A stretch of DNA of 64,000 nt from assembly GCA_022769825.1 (NCBI GenBank), contig JALEJI010000060.1, positions 1 to 64,000 of the forward strand. Direction: 5' to 3'. The DNA is from Prevotella sp. (GTDB lineage Bacteria > Bacteroidota > Bacteroidia > Bacteroidales > Bacteroidaceae). The notes below the pieces were generated by a model. The model worked only from the letters and a program-made list of their open reading frames with translations, was not told the DNA's origin and ran no database searches. The position numbers were made by a program, and so were the translations under genes. Shown here piece by piece: positions 34,890-42,790 of this stretch (position 1 is its first letter; each line of letters begins with the position of its first letter).

Positions 34890-35762
34890 ATGCGTCTGAA
34901 TCTTACTAAACCTTTGGTGGTCTTCGACTTGGAGGCCACCGGCCTTGACTTGGTCAACGACCGTATTATACAGATTTCCTATGTGAAGGTCTCCCCTGGC
35001 GACAAGGAAGGCGAGGAGGAGCGGAAGAGCATTTTCGTGAACCCCGGCAAGCCGATACCTGCTTTCGTGCAACAGCTAACGGGCATAACCGACGACATGG
35101 TGAAAGACGCGCCAACGTTCAAGCAGCTGGCCAAGCAACTGGCCGACTCATTCATCGGATGCGACTTCGCGGGCTTCAATAGCGACCGCTTTGATGTACC
35201 TATGCTTGCAGAGGAGTTCTTGCGGGCGGGCATTGACTTCGACTTTTCCAAATGTCGCCTCATCGACGCCCAAAACATTTTCCACAAGCGCGAGCCTCGC
35301 AATCTCGCGGCGGCTTACAGGTTCTACACCGGCCACAAGATGGAAGACGACTTCCGTGCCCACCGTGCCGACCAAGACGCCGAGGCCACTTACCGTGTGT
35401 TGATGGGAGAGCTCGACAAGTATGACCCCACGACCGTCGAAGAACCGTCGCAGGCCCTTCCCAACGACATGAACGTCTTGGCCGAGGAGTCGAGGATGAA
35501 CAATAATGTCGATTTCGCCGGACGTATAGTATGGGAAGACGTGAAAGACAAGAATGGCAAGGCCCTGACCGACAAGGACGGGAAGCCATTGCGCCATGAG
35601 GTCTTCAACTTCGGGAAATACAAGGGCCATGTCGTTACCGACGTGCTTCATCGCGACCCAGGCTATTACAGTTGGATGCTCAACGCCGACTTCACGCTCA
35701 ACACCAAGCAGGTGCTGACGCGCATAAGGCTCAGGGAGGCAAAACTGAACATGAATGCGTAG
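34890..35762 (+). CDS. DnaQ-like 3'-5' exonuclease with C-terminal DUF3820
   Basis: A 290-residue DEDDh exonuclease. Exo I is FDLEATGLDLVND (about 12-24), Exo II is FNSDRFDVPMLAEEF, and Exo III is HRADQDAEATYRVL. After a linker, residues about 235-275 (VFNFGKYKGHVVTDVLHRDP) match DUF3820, often found at the end of such nucleases. It resembles the epsilon proofreading subunit but could be a stand-alone repair nuclease. It lies directly after dnaN and overlaps the next gene by 8 nt. Confidence 0.9.
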   Translation: MRLNLTKPLVVFDLEATGLDLVNDRIIQISYVKVSPGDKEGEEERKSIFVNPGKPIPAFVQQLTGITDDMVKDAPTFKQLAKQLADSFIGCDFAGFNSDRFDVPMLAEEFLRAGIDFDFSKCRLIDAQNIFHKREPRNLAAAYRFYTGHKMEDDFRAHRADQDAEATYRVLMGELDKYDPTTVEEPSQALPNDMNVLAEESRMNNNVDFAGRIVWEDVKDKNGKALTDKDGKPLRHEVFNFGKYKGHVVTDVLHRDPGYYSWMLNADFTLNTKQVLTRIRLREAKLNMNA

Positions 35763-36657
35763 AATCCTGTTAGTGTTTGTCGCCCTCGTCGTGGTCTTGG
35801 CGGTAAGAGCCCAGGAGCTTAATGCCAAGATTACGATAAACCACAACCAGATAAGTGGCACGGACGCTTCTGTCTTTGACAACCTGCAGCAAACCCTGAC
35901 GCAGTTTGTCAACGACAGGCAGTGGACCAACTTGCAGTTTGCCAAGAGGGAGCGCATCACGTGCAACTTCAACATCACGGTGACAAAATACGACCAGGCG
36001 GGCGGTATGTTCACGTGCAAGGCCATCATCCAGGCCAACAGGCCCGTGTATAACGCTTCCTACAATTCTACATTATATAATAATACCGACAACGATTTCA
36101 ACTTTGTTTTCAGGCAGTTTGACCAGTTGGAATTCAACGAGGAGACGGTAGACAACCAGCTTACGGCTCTCTTCGCTTATTACGCTTATCTCATAATCGG
36201 CATCAACCTCGACAGCTTCTCGCCTCTTGGCGGCAACGACGTCTTGGAGCGTTGCATGAATCTCGTGAACAATGCCCAGAACCTCGACTTCACCGGGTGG
36301 AAGTCGTTTGACAACGACCGTTGCCGTTTTGCCATAATCAACGACTATCTCAATGGCGGCATGCAACCTTTCAGGCAGTTGCAGTATGATTATTACCGCA
36401 AGGGCCTTGACGAGATGGCGGCAAACGCTGACCGTGGACGGGCGGAGATAACGGCGGCTATTGAAAACGACCTGAAGAAGTGCCATGAGGATCGCCCGCA
36501 AAGCTTGTTGCCGCAAATATGGACCGACTACAAGCGCGACGAGCTTGCCAACATTTATAAGGGCAAGGGCACGCCGAAAGAGAAGGAGACGGTCTACGAC
36601 ATCCTGTTCTCTATCAATGCCTCGCAAAACAACGCGTGGGAAAAGATAAAGCAATAA
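35755..36657 (+). CDS. DUF4835 family exported protein (PorD-like)
   Basis: A 300-residue secreted protein with signal peptide RRILLVFVALVVVLAVRAQ. It matches the DUF4835 family (ITVTKYDQAGGMFTCKAIIQ, TLYNNTDNDFNFVF, ALFAYYAYLIIGINLDSFS). To my memory, members of this family have been annotated as PorD, linked to the type IX secretion system; I could not check this. The start overlaps the exonuclease stop by 8 nt. Within Bacteroidales it usually precedes recN, as here. Confidence 0.8.
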   Translation: MRRILLVFVALVVVLAVRAQELNAKITINHNQISGTDASVFDNLQQTLTQFVNDRQWTNLQFAKRERITCNFNITVTKYDQAGGMFTCKAIIQANRPVYNASYNSTLYNNTDNDFNFVFRQFDQLEFNEETVDNQLTALFAYYAYLIIGINLDSFSPLGGNDVLERCMNLVNNAQNLDFTGWKSFDNDRCRFAIINDYLNGGMQPFRQLQYDYYRKGLDEMAANADRGRAEITAAIENDLKKCHEDRPQSLLPQIWTDYKRDELANIYKGKGTPKEKETVYDILFSINASQNNAWEKIKQ

Positions 36658-36663
36658 ACAAAA

Positions 36664-38328
36664 ATGCTCAAACAACTTTACATAAAGGACTTCACGCTTA
36701 TAGACGAGCTTAATATCCAGTTCTTTCCGGGCTTCTCCGTCATCACGGGCGAGACGGGCGCCGGAAAGAGCATCGTGATAGGCGCGCTCCACTTGCTGTT
36801 GGGCCAACGCGCCGACTCCAAGCAAGTGAAACTGGGCAGGAAGAAATGTATCATCGAGGCGCATTTCGACTTGTCTCGTTACGACATGGAGTCGTTCTTC
36901 GACGACAACGAGATAGACTACGACGCCACCGACTGCATATTGAGGCGCGAGGTGAGCGAGAAAGGCAAAAGCCGCGCTTTCATAAACGACACGCCCGTGT
37001 CGCTCACCACCCTGCGCGACCTTGGCGACCAGCTTATCGACATTCACAGTCAGCACCAGAACCTCTTGCTCCAGAAGGAAGACTTCCAGCTCAACGTCGT
37101 GGACATCATCGCCGGCGACGCGGCCCTTCTTGCTGACTACAAGGGGAAATACTCCGCTTGGCTCCAGGCCAAGAAGGCTTATGTCGACTATGAGGAGGCG
37201 TGCCGTAGAAACAAGGAAAACGAGGAGTTTCTCCGGTTCCAGTTCTCTGAGCTTGACAGGGCGAAACTCGTGAAGGGCGAGGAGCAAGACCTGGAGCAAC
37301 GCTCGCAGACCATGAGCCACACCGAGGACATAAAAAACGCGCTTTTCACGGCTTCCGAGGCGTTGTCGAAAGAAGACGCCGGGGGGATGGCCATGACGCG
37401 TGCCGCTGCCGACAGCATGGGCGACATCGCCGAGGTGTATCCAGAGGCCAAGGCCATTGCCGACAGGCTTGATTCAGCTTATATTGACCTGAAAGACATC
37501 TCGCGCGAGATAGACAGTTACCTTGAGAACGTCGATTTCGACCCGCAAGAGTTGGATGCCATCAACGAGCGGCTGGACCTCATCTACTCGTTGGAACAGA
37601 AGTTCCACGTGTCATCGTCCGACGAGCTTATCGCCGAGCAAGAGAAGATAAAGACCGAGCTCGACAGCATTGACGGTGGCTCGGAGCGCCTCTCCGAGCT
37701 CAAGGCGGAGAGCGACAAGGCTTACGCCGACTGTCTCGCCGTGGCCAAGAAGCTCAGCCAGGTGAGGAGAAAGGCCGCCGCCAAGGTGGAGGACGAGATG
37801 CGGCAAAGGCTCGTGCCATTGGGCATACCGAAGGTGCGATTCGCCATAGACTTCAAGGAAGGCGACTGCACGGCATCCGGAACAGACCGGGTGAGCTTCC
37901 TCTTCAGCGCCAACAGCAGCACGGCGCTCCAGCCCGTGGCGCAAGTGGCGTCGGGTGGTGAGATAGCGCGTGTCATGTTGTCGTTGAAGGCCATGATAAG
38001 CGGGGCGGTGAAGTTGCCCACAATCATCTTCGACGAGATAGACACGGGCGTGAGTGGCCGCGTGGCCGAGAAGATGGCGCAGATAATGCGCGAGATGGGC
38101 GACCGTAATCGTCAAGTGATTTCCATCACCCACCTGCCGCAGATAGCGGCCATGGGAACCACCCACTACAAGGTGAGCAAGGAGGAGACGCCGGGCGGAA
38201 CCGTAAGCAACATGCGCTTGCTGGCGCAAGCCGAGCGCGTGGACGAGATAGCGCAGATGCTAAGCGGAAGCAGCGTGTCGCAGGCCGCCATCGACAACGC
38301 CCGCACGTTGCTTGAGAACGCGAGGTGA
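36664..38328 (+). CDS. recN: DNA repair protein RecN
   Basis: A 554-residue SMC-like ATPase. Walker A is GETGAGKSIVIGAL near the start; ABC signature ASGGEIARVMLSLK and Walker B TIIFDEIDTGVSG lie near the end; coiled-coil arms (about 160-370) separate them. RecN promotes double-strand break repair by holding ends or sister chromatids together. It follows DUF4835 by 6 nt, so dnaN, exonuclease, DUF4835 and recN form one operon. Confidence 0.96.
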   Translation: MLKQLYIKDFTLIDELNIQFFPGFSVITGETGAGKSIVIGALHLLLGQRADSKQVKLGRKKCIIEAHFDLSRYDMESFFDDNEIDYDATDCILRREVSEKGKSRAFINDTPVSLTTLRDLGDQLIDIHSQHQNLLLQKEDFQLNVVDIIAGDAALLADYKGKYSAWLQAKKAYVDYEEACRRNKENEEFLRFQFSELDRAKLVKGEEQDLEQRSQTMSHTEDIKNALFTASEALSKEDAGGMAMTRAAADSMGDIAEVYPEAKAIADRLDSAYIDLKDISREIDSYLENVDFDPQELDAINERLDLIYSLEQKFHVSSSDELIAEQEKIKTELDSIDGGSERLSELKAESDKAYADCLAVAKKLSQVRRKAAAKVEDEMRQRLVPLGIPKVRFAIDFKEGDCTASGTDRVSFLFSANSSTALQPVAQVASGGEIARVMLSLKAMISGAVKLPTIIFDEIDTGVSGRVAEKMAQIMREMGDRNRQVISITHLPQIAAMGTTHYKVSKEETPGGTVSNMRLLAQAERVDEIAQMLSGSSVSQAAIDNARTLLENAR

Positions 38329-38342
38329 GAAATATTGAAACA

Positions 38343-40049
38343 ATGATTAACAGAAACAAGAGAACAATGAGAACAAGGATTATACAACTTCTATTTGCCA
38401 TTGCCGCGATGTTGCCCATAACGGCTATGGCACAGCCCGCCCCGGTGAAGAAGGCCGCGCAAAGCGTCTTCTCCCTGACGACATACAATGCCGACGGCAC
38501 CATACATTCTTCGTCGCGTGGCGTCTTCGTGGGAGCTGGCGGCGAGGCCATCGCCATGTGGCACCTCTTCAAGGGAGCCTCGCGCGCGGTAATCATAGAC
38601 AGCAAGGGCAGGCAATACGACGTGGATGCCATGCTCGGGGTGTCAGAGAACTACGACTTGTGCCGTTTCAGGATTAAGGGCTATGCCAATGGCGGCAACG
38701 CGCTCCCCATGACGACCGGCAATTCACCTGTCACGTCAATGTACCTGGTCGGCTACGACATCAAGAAGCCTGAGATAAAGGGCGTGTCGCCTGTCCGCGC
38801 CGAGAAGTTCATGACAGACCTTAACTATTACGTCTTCAAGGACGAGGACGTGTCTGGCTCCATGTTGGGCTGCCCCGTGGTGAGCGCCGACGGCAAGTTG
38901 CTTGGCATAGTGCAGAGGCCCGACGACGGCGGCGAGGCGTTCTCCGCCGACGCGCGCCTGACGACGACTTTCAAGCGTTACGGCTTCTCCATCAACGACC
39001 AGACTTTTCGCGCCACGGGCATACGCGTGGCATTGCCGGCAGAGCAAAAAGAGGCGTCGCTGATGCTTGTGCTTGCGTCGAGCCTGGTAGACAGCGCAAG
39101 GTACAATGGTTATATCGACGACTATATCCGCTCTTTCCCGACGGCTCCCGACGGCTATAACGCCAGGGCGACGCAATTTGTCAACCATGCCAAGCTCGCT
39201 GAGGCCGACGAGATGCTCCAGACCGAGACGAAGCGTGCCGCCAACAAGGACGTGGCTTACAGCAACTACGCCGCTCTCGTTTATCGCGCTTCCATCTACC
39301 GTGTTGACACCACTTTCACGAAGTGGAGCCTTGACAAGGCTTACGACTTGGCAGGCGAGGCTTACAAGGTCAACCCTCTGCCCGCTTATCAGCATCAGCA
39401 GGCGCAGGTGTTGTATGCCAAGGGCAAATACAAGGAGTCGCTCGACATGCTCACCGCCCTTCAGCAAACCGACCTTGGCAAGACGGGCGAGGTGTATTAT
39501 GAGTCGGCGCAGTGCAAGGCGCGCCTGAACGCCCCGAAACCGGAAATCATGGCGTTGCTCGACAAGGCCGTCAGCGTGCAGCCGGGACAGCCCTCAGCAG
39601 CTTACGTCCTCGCGCGTGGCAGGCAATACGACGAGGACGGCAATTACCGCCAGGCGTTTCTCGACTACTTGAAATACGACTCCTTGATGAACTTCAACGC
39701 CACTGCCGATTTCTATTACATGAAGTTCAAGTGTGAGATGAAGATACGCCAGTATCAGCCGGCGCTCAACGACATTGCCCATGCCATTGTCCTCACGCGC
39801 ACCGAGCCGCTCTACTATGCCGAGATGGCGAGCCTGCAGCTTCGCGTCAATCGTTTGGAAGACGCCGTGAAGACCTGCGACATGGCTCTCAACATCAAAG
39901 GCGCCGACAAGGTCTCCGACTTCTTCGTCATAAAAGGCATCGCGCTTTGTGAGCTCAAGCAAAAGGAGGCCGGACTGGAGGCCCTGAGAAAGGCCCAGGA
40001 GTTGGCCGACGAACGCGCCGAGGGCTTGATAAAGAAGTATTCCAAGTGA
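38343..40049 (+). CDS. Trypsin-fold protein with degenerate active site plus TPR repeats
   Basis: A 568-residue exported protein. After a signal peptide (RIIQLLFAIAAMLPITAMA), residues about 30-240 look like a trypsin-like fold: GVFVGAGGEAIAMWHLF holds a His, ENYDLCRFRI an Asp. The serine motif, normally GNSGGPV, reads SMLGCPV, so the nucleophile appears to be Leu. From about 260 the sequence is helical and TPR-like (LDMLTALQQTDLGKTGEVYY, EMASLQLRVNRLEDAVKTCD). Three in-frame ATGs (38325, 38343, 38367) are possible; 38325 overlaps recN. Likely an inactive scaffold in the periplasm. Confidence 0.7.
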   Translation: MINRNKRTMRTRIIQLLFAIAAMLPITAMAQPAPVKKAAQSVFSLTTYNADGTIHSSSRGVFVGAGGEAIAMWHLFKGASRAVIIDSKGRQYDVDAMLGVSENYDLCRFRIKGYANGGNALPMTTGNSPVTSMYLVGYDIKKPEIKGVSPVRAEKFMTDLNYYVFKDEDVSGSMLGCPVVSADGKLLGIVQRPDDGGEAFSADARLTTTFKRYGFSINDQTFRATGIRVALPAEQKEASLMLVLASSLVDSARYNGYIDDYIRSFPTAPDGYNARATQFVNHAKLAEADEMLQTETKRAANKDVAYSNYAALVYRASIYRVDTTFTKWSLDKAYDLAGEAYKVNPLPAYQHQQAQVLYAKGKYKESLDMLTALQQTDLGKTGEVYYESAQCKARLNAPKPEIMALLDKAVSVQPGQPSAAYVLARGRQYDEDGNYRQAFLDYLKYDSLMNFNATADFYYMKFKCEMKIRQYQPALNDIAHAIVLTRTEPLYYAEMASLQLRVNRLEDAVKTCDMALNIKGADKVSDFFVIKGIALCELKQKEAGLEALRKAQELADERAEGLIKKYSK

Positions 40050-40153
40050 TGATTAGCAGACTATTATATTTTATATAATGTGTAGCCCAAGAAACGCCAA
40101 ATGATGTTTCTTGGGCTTTTTTGGAAAAAAAAGAAAGAAAAACATGATAAAAC

Positions 40154-40185
40154 TTTGTCAGAAATAAAAAAGTTACTATCTTTGC
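40154..40185 (+). promoter_or_regulatory. Promoter of the tRNA-Thr/tRNA-Gly genes
   Basis: TTTG (40154-40157), 19 nt, then TATCTTTGC (40177-40185). The first tRNA base follows 11 nt later at 40196. Full match to the Bacteroidota promoter. Confidence 0.8.
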
Positions 40186-40195
40186 ACTCGCAATC

Positions 40196-40268
<73 letters not shown>

Positions 40269-40290
40269 CAATGTGTGTTTCGCACATTGT

Positions 40291-40361
40291 GCGGGATTAG
40301 CATATCGGTAGTGTACGGGCTTCCCAAGCCTGTGAGGCGGGTTCGATTCCCGTATCCCGCT
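40291..40361 (+). tRNA. tRNA-Gly (CCC)
   Basis: Acceptor GCGGGAT/ATCCCGC, discriminator T. Anticodon stem CGGGC/GCCTG (one G-T pair) with loop TTCCCAA, anticodon CCC (reads GGG). T loop TTCGATT. It lies 22 nt after tRNA-Thr, probably in the same transcript. Confidence 0.93.
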
Positions 40362-40370
40362 CCGAAAAGT

Positions 40371-40416
40371 AAGGCGTTGAAAATCAGCTTGGTCTGTTTT
40401 CAACACCTTATTTTTT
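40371..40416 (+). terminator. Terminator of the tRNA operon
   Basis: AAGGCGTTGAAAA pairs with TTTTCAACACCTT (one C-A mismatch) and is followed by TATTTTTTG. It starts 9 nt after tRNA-Gly. Confidence 0.8.
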
Positions 40417-40476
40417 GCCTTTACGCTTCGTCTCTTTTGTCGTACCAAAACTTTCCGCGACTTTGGTACGGTGAAT

Positions 40477-40564
40477 ACCACGGCGTGGTACTGGCGCTAC
40501 CACGGCATGGTACTGACGCTACCACGGTGTGGTACTGACGCTACCACGGCGTGGTACTGACGCG
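40477..40564. repeat. 22-bp palindromic tandem array, third locus
   Basis: Four units begin at 40477, 40499, 40521 and 40543, each 22 bp with core ACCACGGCGTGGTACTGACGCT and one- to two-base variants. The core TACCACGGCGTGGTA is a perfect palindrome around a central G. Unit sequence differs from the arrays at 3762 and 21110, but the period is the same. A short inverted repeat (CGTACCAAA ... TTTGGTACG, 40441-40470) precedes it. It lies between the tRNA terminator and the DUF6078-like gene; no gene in 40417-40611. Confidence 0.85.
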
Positions 40565-40611
40565 CTTCGTGCCGTGACAAGGATAAAGCCGAAGCGTGGC
40601 GTGTTTTTTCC

Positions 40612-41052
40612 TTATTCCAAATCGTAGGCGTCGCGGTAGTGGTCAAACTGGAGATTGGTGGCGTATCCGTACTTCTTGAACAAGTTGATGATCCATTCTT
40701 GTTGTTCGGGAGAGAGCAGTTTCTCGCCGTTATGGTAGCGATAATAGGTGCCGTGGCCGCCAAGGTAGTGCTTGAGGGCGTTGCGCAAGGCCGTGGTGTC
40801 TTTTTGCTTCACCTCGTCGAAGAGCGTGTCGAAGCCCCATGCCGCGTGAATCTTCCTTGTTGGCTTGAAGTGGGGACAGTTGTCGCCGCTTGCCGCGGTG
40901 GGGTAGACGGCGATGCCCGCCGTGACGCCACTCGGGATGACGCGTGAAGAGATGTGCCGGATGCAGTCGGGGGCCTTCGGGCAGTTGTCAACAAAGCAGA
41001 ACGCCCATGAGGGCGGCAGCATTTCGTAAGTCAAGTTGTCGTTATTTTCCAT
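40612..41052 (-). CDS. DUF6078-like hypothetical protein
   Basis: Encodes 146 residues, soluble, with four cysteines in the first half (FCFVDNCPKAPDC, NCPHF) that could bind a metal. The second half is helical (TTALRNALKHYLGGHGTYYR). It resembles the DUF6078 family of Bacteroidales, of unknown function. It lies 20 nt downstream of the start-side of the small membrane-protein gene on the same strand. Confidence 0.65.
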   Translation of the reverse strand: MENNDNLTYEMLPPSWAFCFVDNCPKAPDCIRHISSRVIPSGVTAGIAVYPTAASGDNCPHFKPTRKIHAAWGFDTLFDEVKQKDTTALRNALKHYLGGHGTYYRYHNGEKLLSPEQQEWIINLFKKYGYATNLQFDHYRDAYDLE

Positions 41053-41072
41053 ATTGGTTTTAGATGTTTTAT

Positions 41073-41306
41073 TCAGTAGAGGCTCTTGCGCTTCTCGCCT
41101 TTGACATAGCCCGCTATGCCGAAAAAGATAGCGATGACGGGTAAGATGCTCAGTATGTTATAGTTGGTGAGCCCGGTGGCGTAGAACAAGGCGAGGCAGA
41201 TGACCCCGCCGTAGACGAATGGCAACCCCACGTGGCGCATGGCCCTGGAGTAAAGCCTCGTCGCCGTGGCCCACGACTTCCTTATTATGTTTAATGTTTT
41301 TCGCAT
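41073..41306 (-). CDS. Small two-helix membrane protein
   Basis: Encodes about 77 residues from the ATG at 41306. A basic N-terminal part (MRKTLNIIRKSWATATRLYS) is followed by two hydrophobic segments (VYGGVICLALFYATGL, ILPVIAIFFGIAGYV). No family recognised. The frame is open to 41339, but the promoter element at 41336-41344 overlaps that ATG, so a downstream start (41306 or 41321) is more likely. Confidence 0.65.
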   Translation of the reverse strand: MRKTLNIIRKSWATATRLYSRAMRHVGLPFVYGGVICLALFYATGLTNYNILSILPVIAIFFGIAGYVKGEKRKSLY

Positions 41307-41335
41307 GATGATGCTTGTCATTATAATATGTGGAT

Positions 41336-41344
41336 GCAAAAGTA
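41336..41344 (-). promoter_or_regulatory. Promoter -7 element of the small membrane protein gene
   Basis: Minus strand TACTTTTGC fits TAnnTTTGC, 30 nt before the ATG at 41306. Confidence 0.55.
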
Positions 41345-41420
41345 CAAATAAAAACGTGTCCTTGGTAGGGAGGAATGTTAAAATGAATGTTAAAAGATAA
41401 GCAAAATAAAGGATAGGTCA

Positions 41421-41452
41421 TTGATATTCAGATAAAAAAGCGTACCTTTGCG
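41421..41452 (+). promoter_or_regulatory. Promoter of the rpsF-rpsR-rplI operon
   Basis: TTG (41421-41423), 19 nt, then TACCTTTGC (41443-41451). The rpsF ATG lies 44 nt further at 41496. Full match to the consensus. Confidence 0.8.
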
Positions 41453-41495
41453 CTCGCATTTTTGCAAAACAACAAATTATTCATTTCAAAGTAGT

Positions 41496-41840
41496 ATGAA
41501 TCAATACGAGACCGTTTTCATTTTGACTCCCGTTTTGTCTGATGAACAGATGAAGGAAACGGCCGCTAAGTTCAAGAAGCTGCTCACCGACAATGGTGCT
41601 GAGATTCTTAACGAAGAGGCCTGGGGATTGAAGAAAATGGCTTATGCCATTGACAAAAAGTCGACAGGCTTCTATTGCCTGTTTGAGTTCAAGGCAGAGC
41701 CTACAGTAGTTGACACCCTTGAGACCGGCTTCCGCCGCGACGAGAAGGTGATTCGTTTCATGACAGTGAAGCTCGACAAGTATGCTGCCGCTTATGCGGA
41801 GAAGCGTCGCGCTAAGCTGGGTAAAAAGTTGGAGGCATAA
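41496..41840 (+). CDS. rpsF: 30S ribosomal protein S6
   Basis: A 114-residue protein, [19 protein letters not shown] at the start, with [20 protein letters not shown] and [15 protein letters not shown] typical of bS6. It binds S18 on the 30S platform. The longer frame from 41448 is rejected: it would start right at the promoter. rpsR follows after 2 nt. Confidence 0.97.
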   Translation: MNQYETVFILTPVLSDEQMKETAAKFKKLLTDNGAEILNEEAWGLKKMAYAIDKKSTGFYCLFEFKAEPTVVDTLETGFRRDEKVIRFMTVKLDKYAAAYAEKRRAKLGKKLEA

Positions 41841-41842
41841 TC

Positions 41843-42130
41843 ATGGCAGAGCAGAACAACACACGCGCTAACAACAGTGAGATTCGTTATCTCACCGCTC
41901 CTTCCATCGACACGAGGAAGAAGAAGTATTGCCGTTTCAAGAAGAGCGGTATCAAGTATATTGACTACAAGGATCCTGAGTTCCTCAAGAAGTTCCTCAA
42001 CGAGCAGGGCAAGATTCTTCCCCGCCGTATCACTGGCACTTCGCTGAAGTATCAGCGCCGCGTGGCACAGGCCGTGAAGCGTGCTCGCCAGATCGCGCTG
42101 CTTCCATTCGTAACCGATCTGTTGAAATAA
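41843..42130 (+). CDS. rpsR: 30S ribosomal protein S18
   Basis: A 95-residue protein with a short polar N-terminal extension, then [20 protein letters not shown] and [20 protein letters not shown], the bS18 core. Partner of S6. Encoded between rpsF and rplI as in many bacteria. Confidence 0.97.
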   Translation: MAEQNNTRANNSEIRYLTAPSIDTRKKKYCRFKKSGIKYIDYKDPEFLKKFLNEQGKILPRRITGTSLKYQRRVAQAVKRARQIALLPFVTDLLK

Positions 42131-42148
42131 TAAGAAGGAGGCTAAGAC

Positions 42149-42670
42149 ATGGAAATCATACTGAAAGAAGATATCATCGGTCTCGGATACAAGAACGAGA
42201 TTGTTAACGTTAAGAACGGTTACGGCCGCAACTATCTCATCCCTACAGGCAAGGGCGTTATCGCCTCTGAGAGCGCCAAGAAGGTTCTCGCTGAGAACTT
42301 GAAGCAGCAGGCTTCCAAGCTCGCAGCCCAGAAGGCTGACGCTGAGAAGCGCGCCGAGGCTCTCAAGGATGTCGTTATCACAGTAGTGGCCAAGGTGGCT
42401 GTCACTGGTCATCTTTATGGCTCAGTGGGCCCGGCTAAGGTCGCTGAGGAGCTCGCTAAGCTCGGCATTGAGATTGATCGCAAGATTATCACTATGCGTG
42501 AGGCACGCAAGGTGGGTGAGTTTGAGGCTACTGTTCATTTCCACAAGGACGTGGAGGTGAAGGTCCCTGTTAAGGTAGTGGCTGAGAATGAAGAGCCTAA
42601 GGCTGTCGAGGCTGAGGCTCCTAAGGCTGAAGAGGCTCCCAAGGCTGAAGAGGCTCCTGCCGCAGAGTAA
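42149..42670 (+). CDS. rplI: 50S ribosomal protein L9 with acidic C-terminal extension
   Basis: A 173-residue protein: bL9 N-domain (MEIILKEDIIGLGYKNEIVN, NGYGRNYLIPTGKG), connecting helix, and C-domain (GHLYGSVGPAKVAEEL). It ends in about 25 extra residues of repeated KAEEAP units, an acidic Ala/Pro/Glu tail. An exact AAGGAGG (42135-42141) lies 7 nt before the ATG, a Shine-Dalgarno sequence that is rare in this window and phylum. Confidence 0.96.
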   Translation: MEIILKEDIIGLGYKNEIVNVKNGYGRNYLIPTGKGVIASESAKKVLAENLKQQASKLAAQKADAEKRAEALKDVVITVVAKVAVTGHLYGSVGPAKVAEELAKLGIEIDRKIITMREARKVGEFEATVHFHKDVEVKVPVKVVAENEEPKAVEAEAPKAEEAPKAEEAPAAE

Positions 42671-42790
42671 TAGCTTTATATTTGCATTGTAAAGCAAACA
42701 ATCATATTGGTCCCATTCGCTCTTGTAGTGAATGGGATTTTTATTAAGACAACATTGTATTTATATAACATTTTATACCAGAATACTAAG

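Noticed and set aside
36073..37320. Long frame (415 codons) antisense to DUF4835 and recN
   Set aside because: Crosses two well-supported genes and shows biased, low-complexity composition; explained by codon bias of the sense genes.
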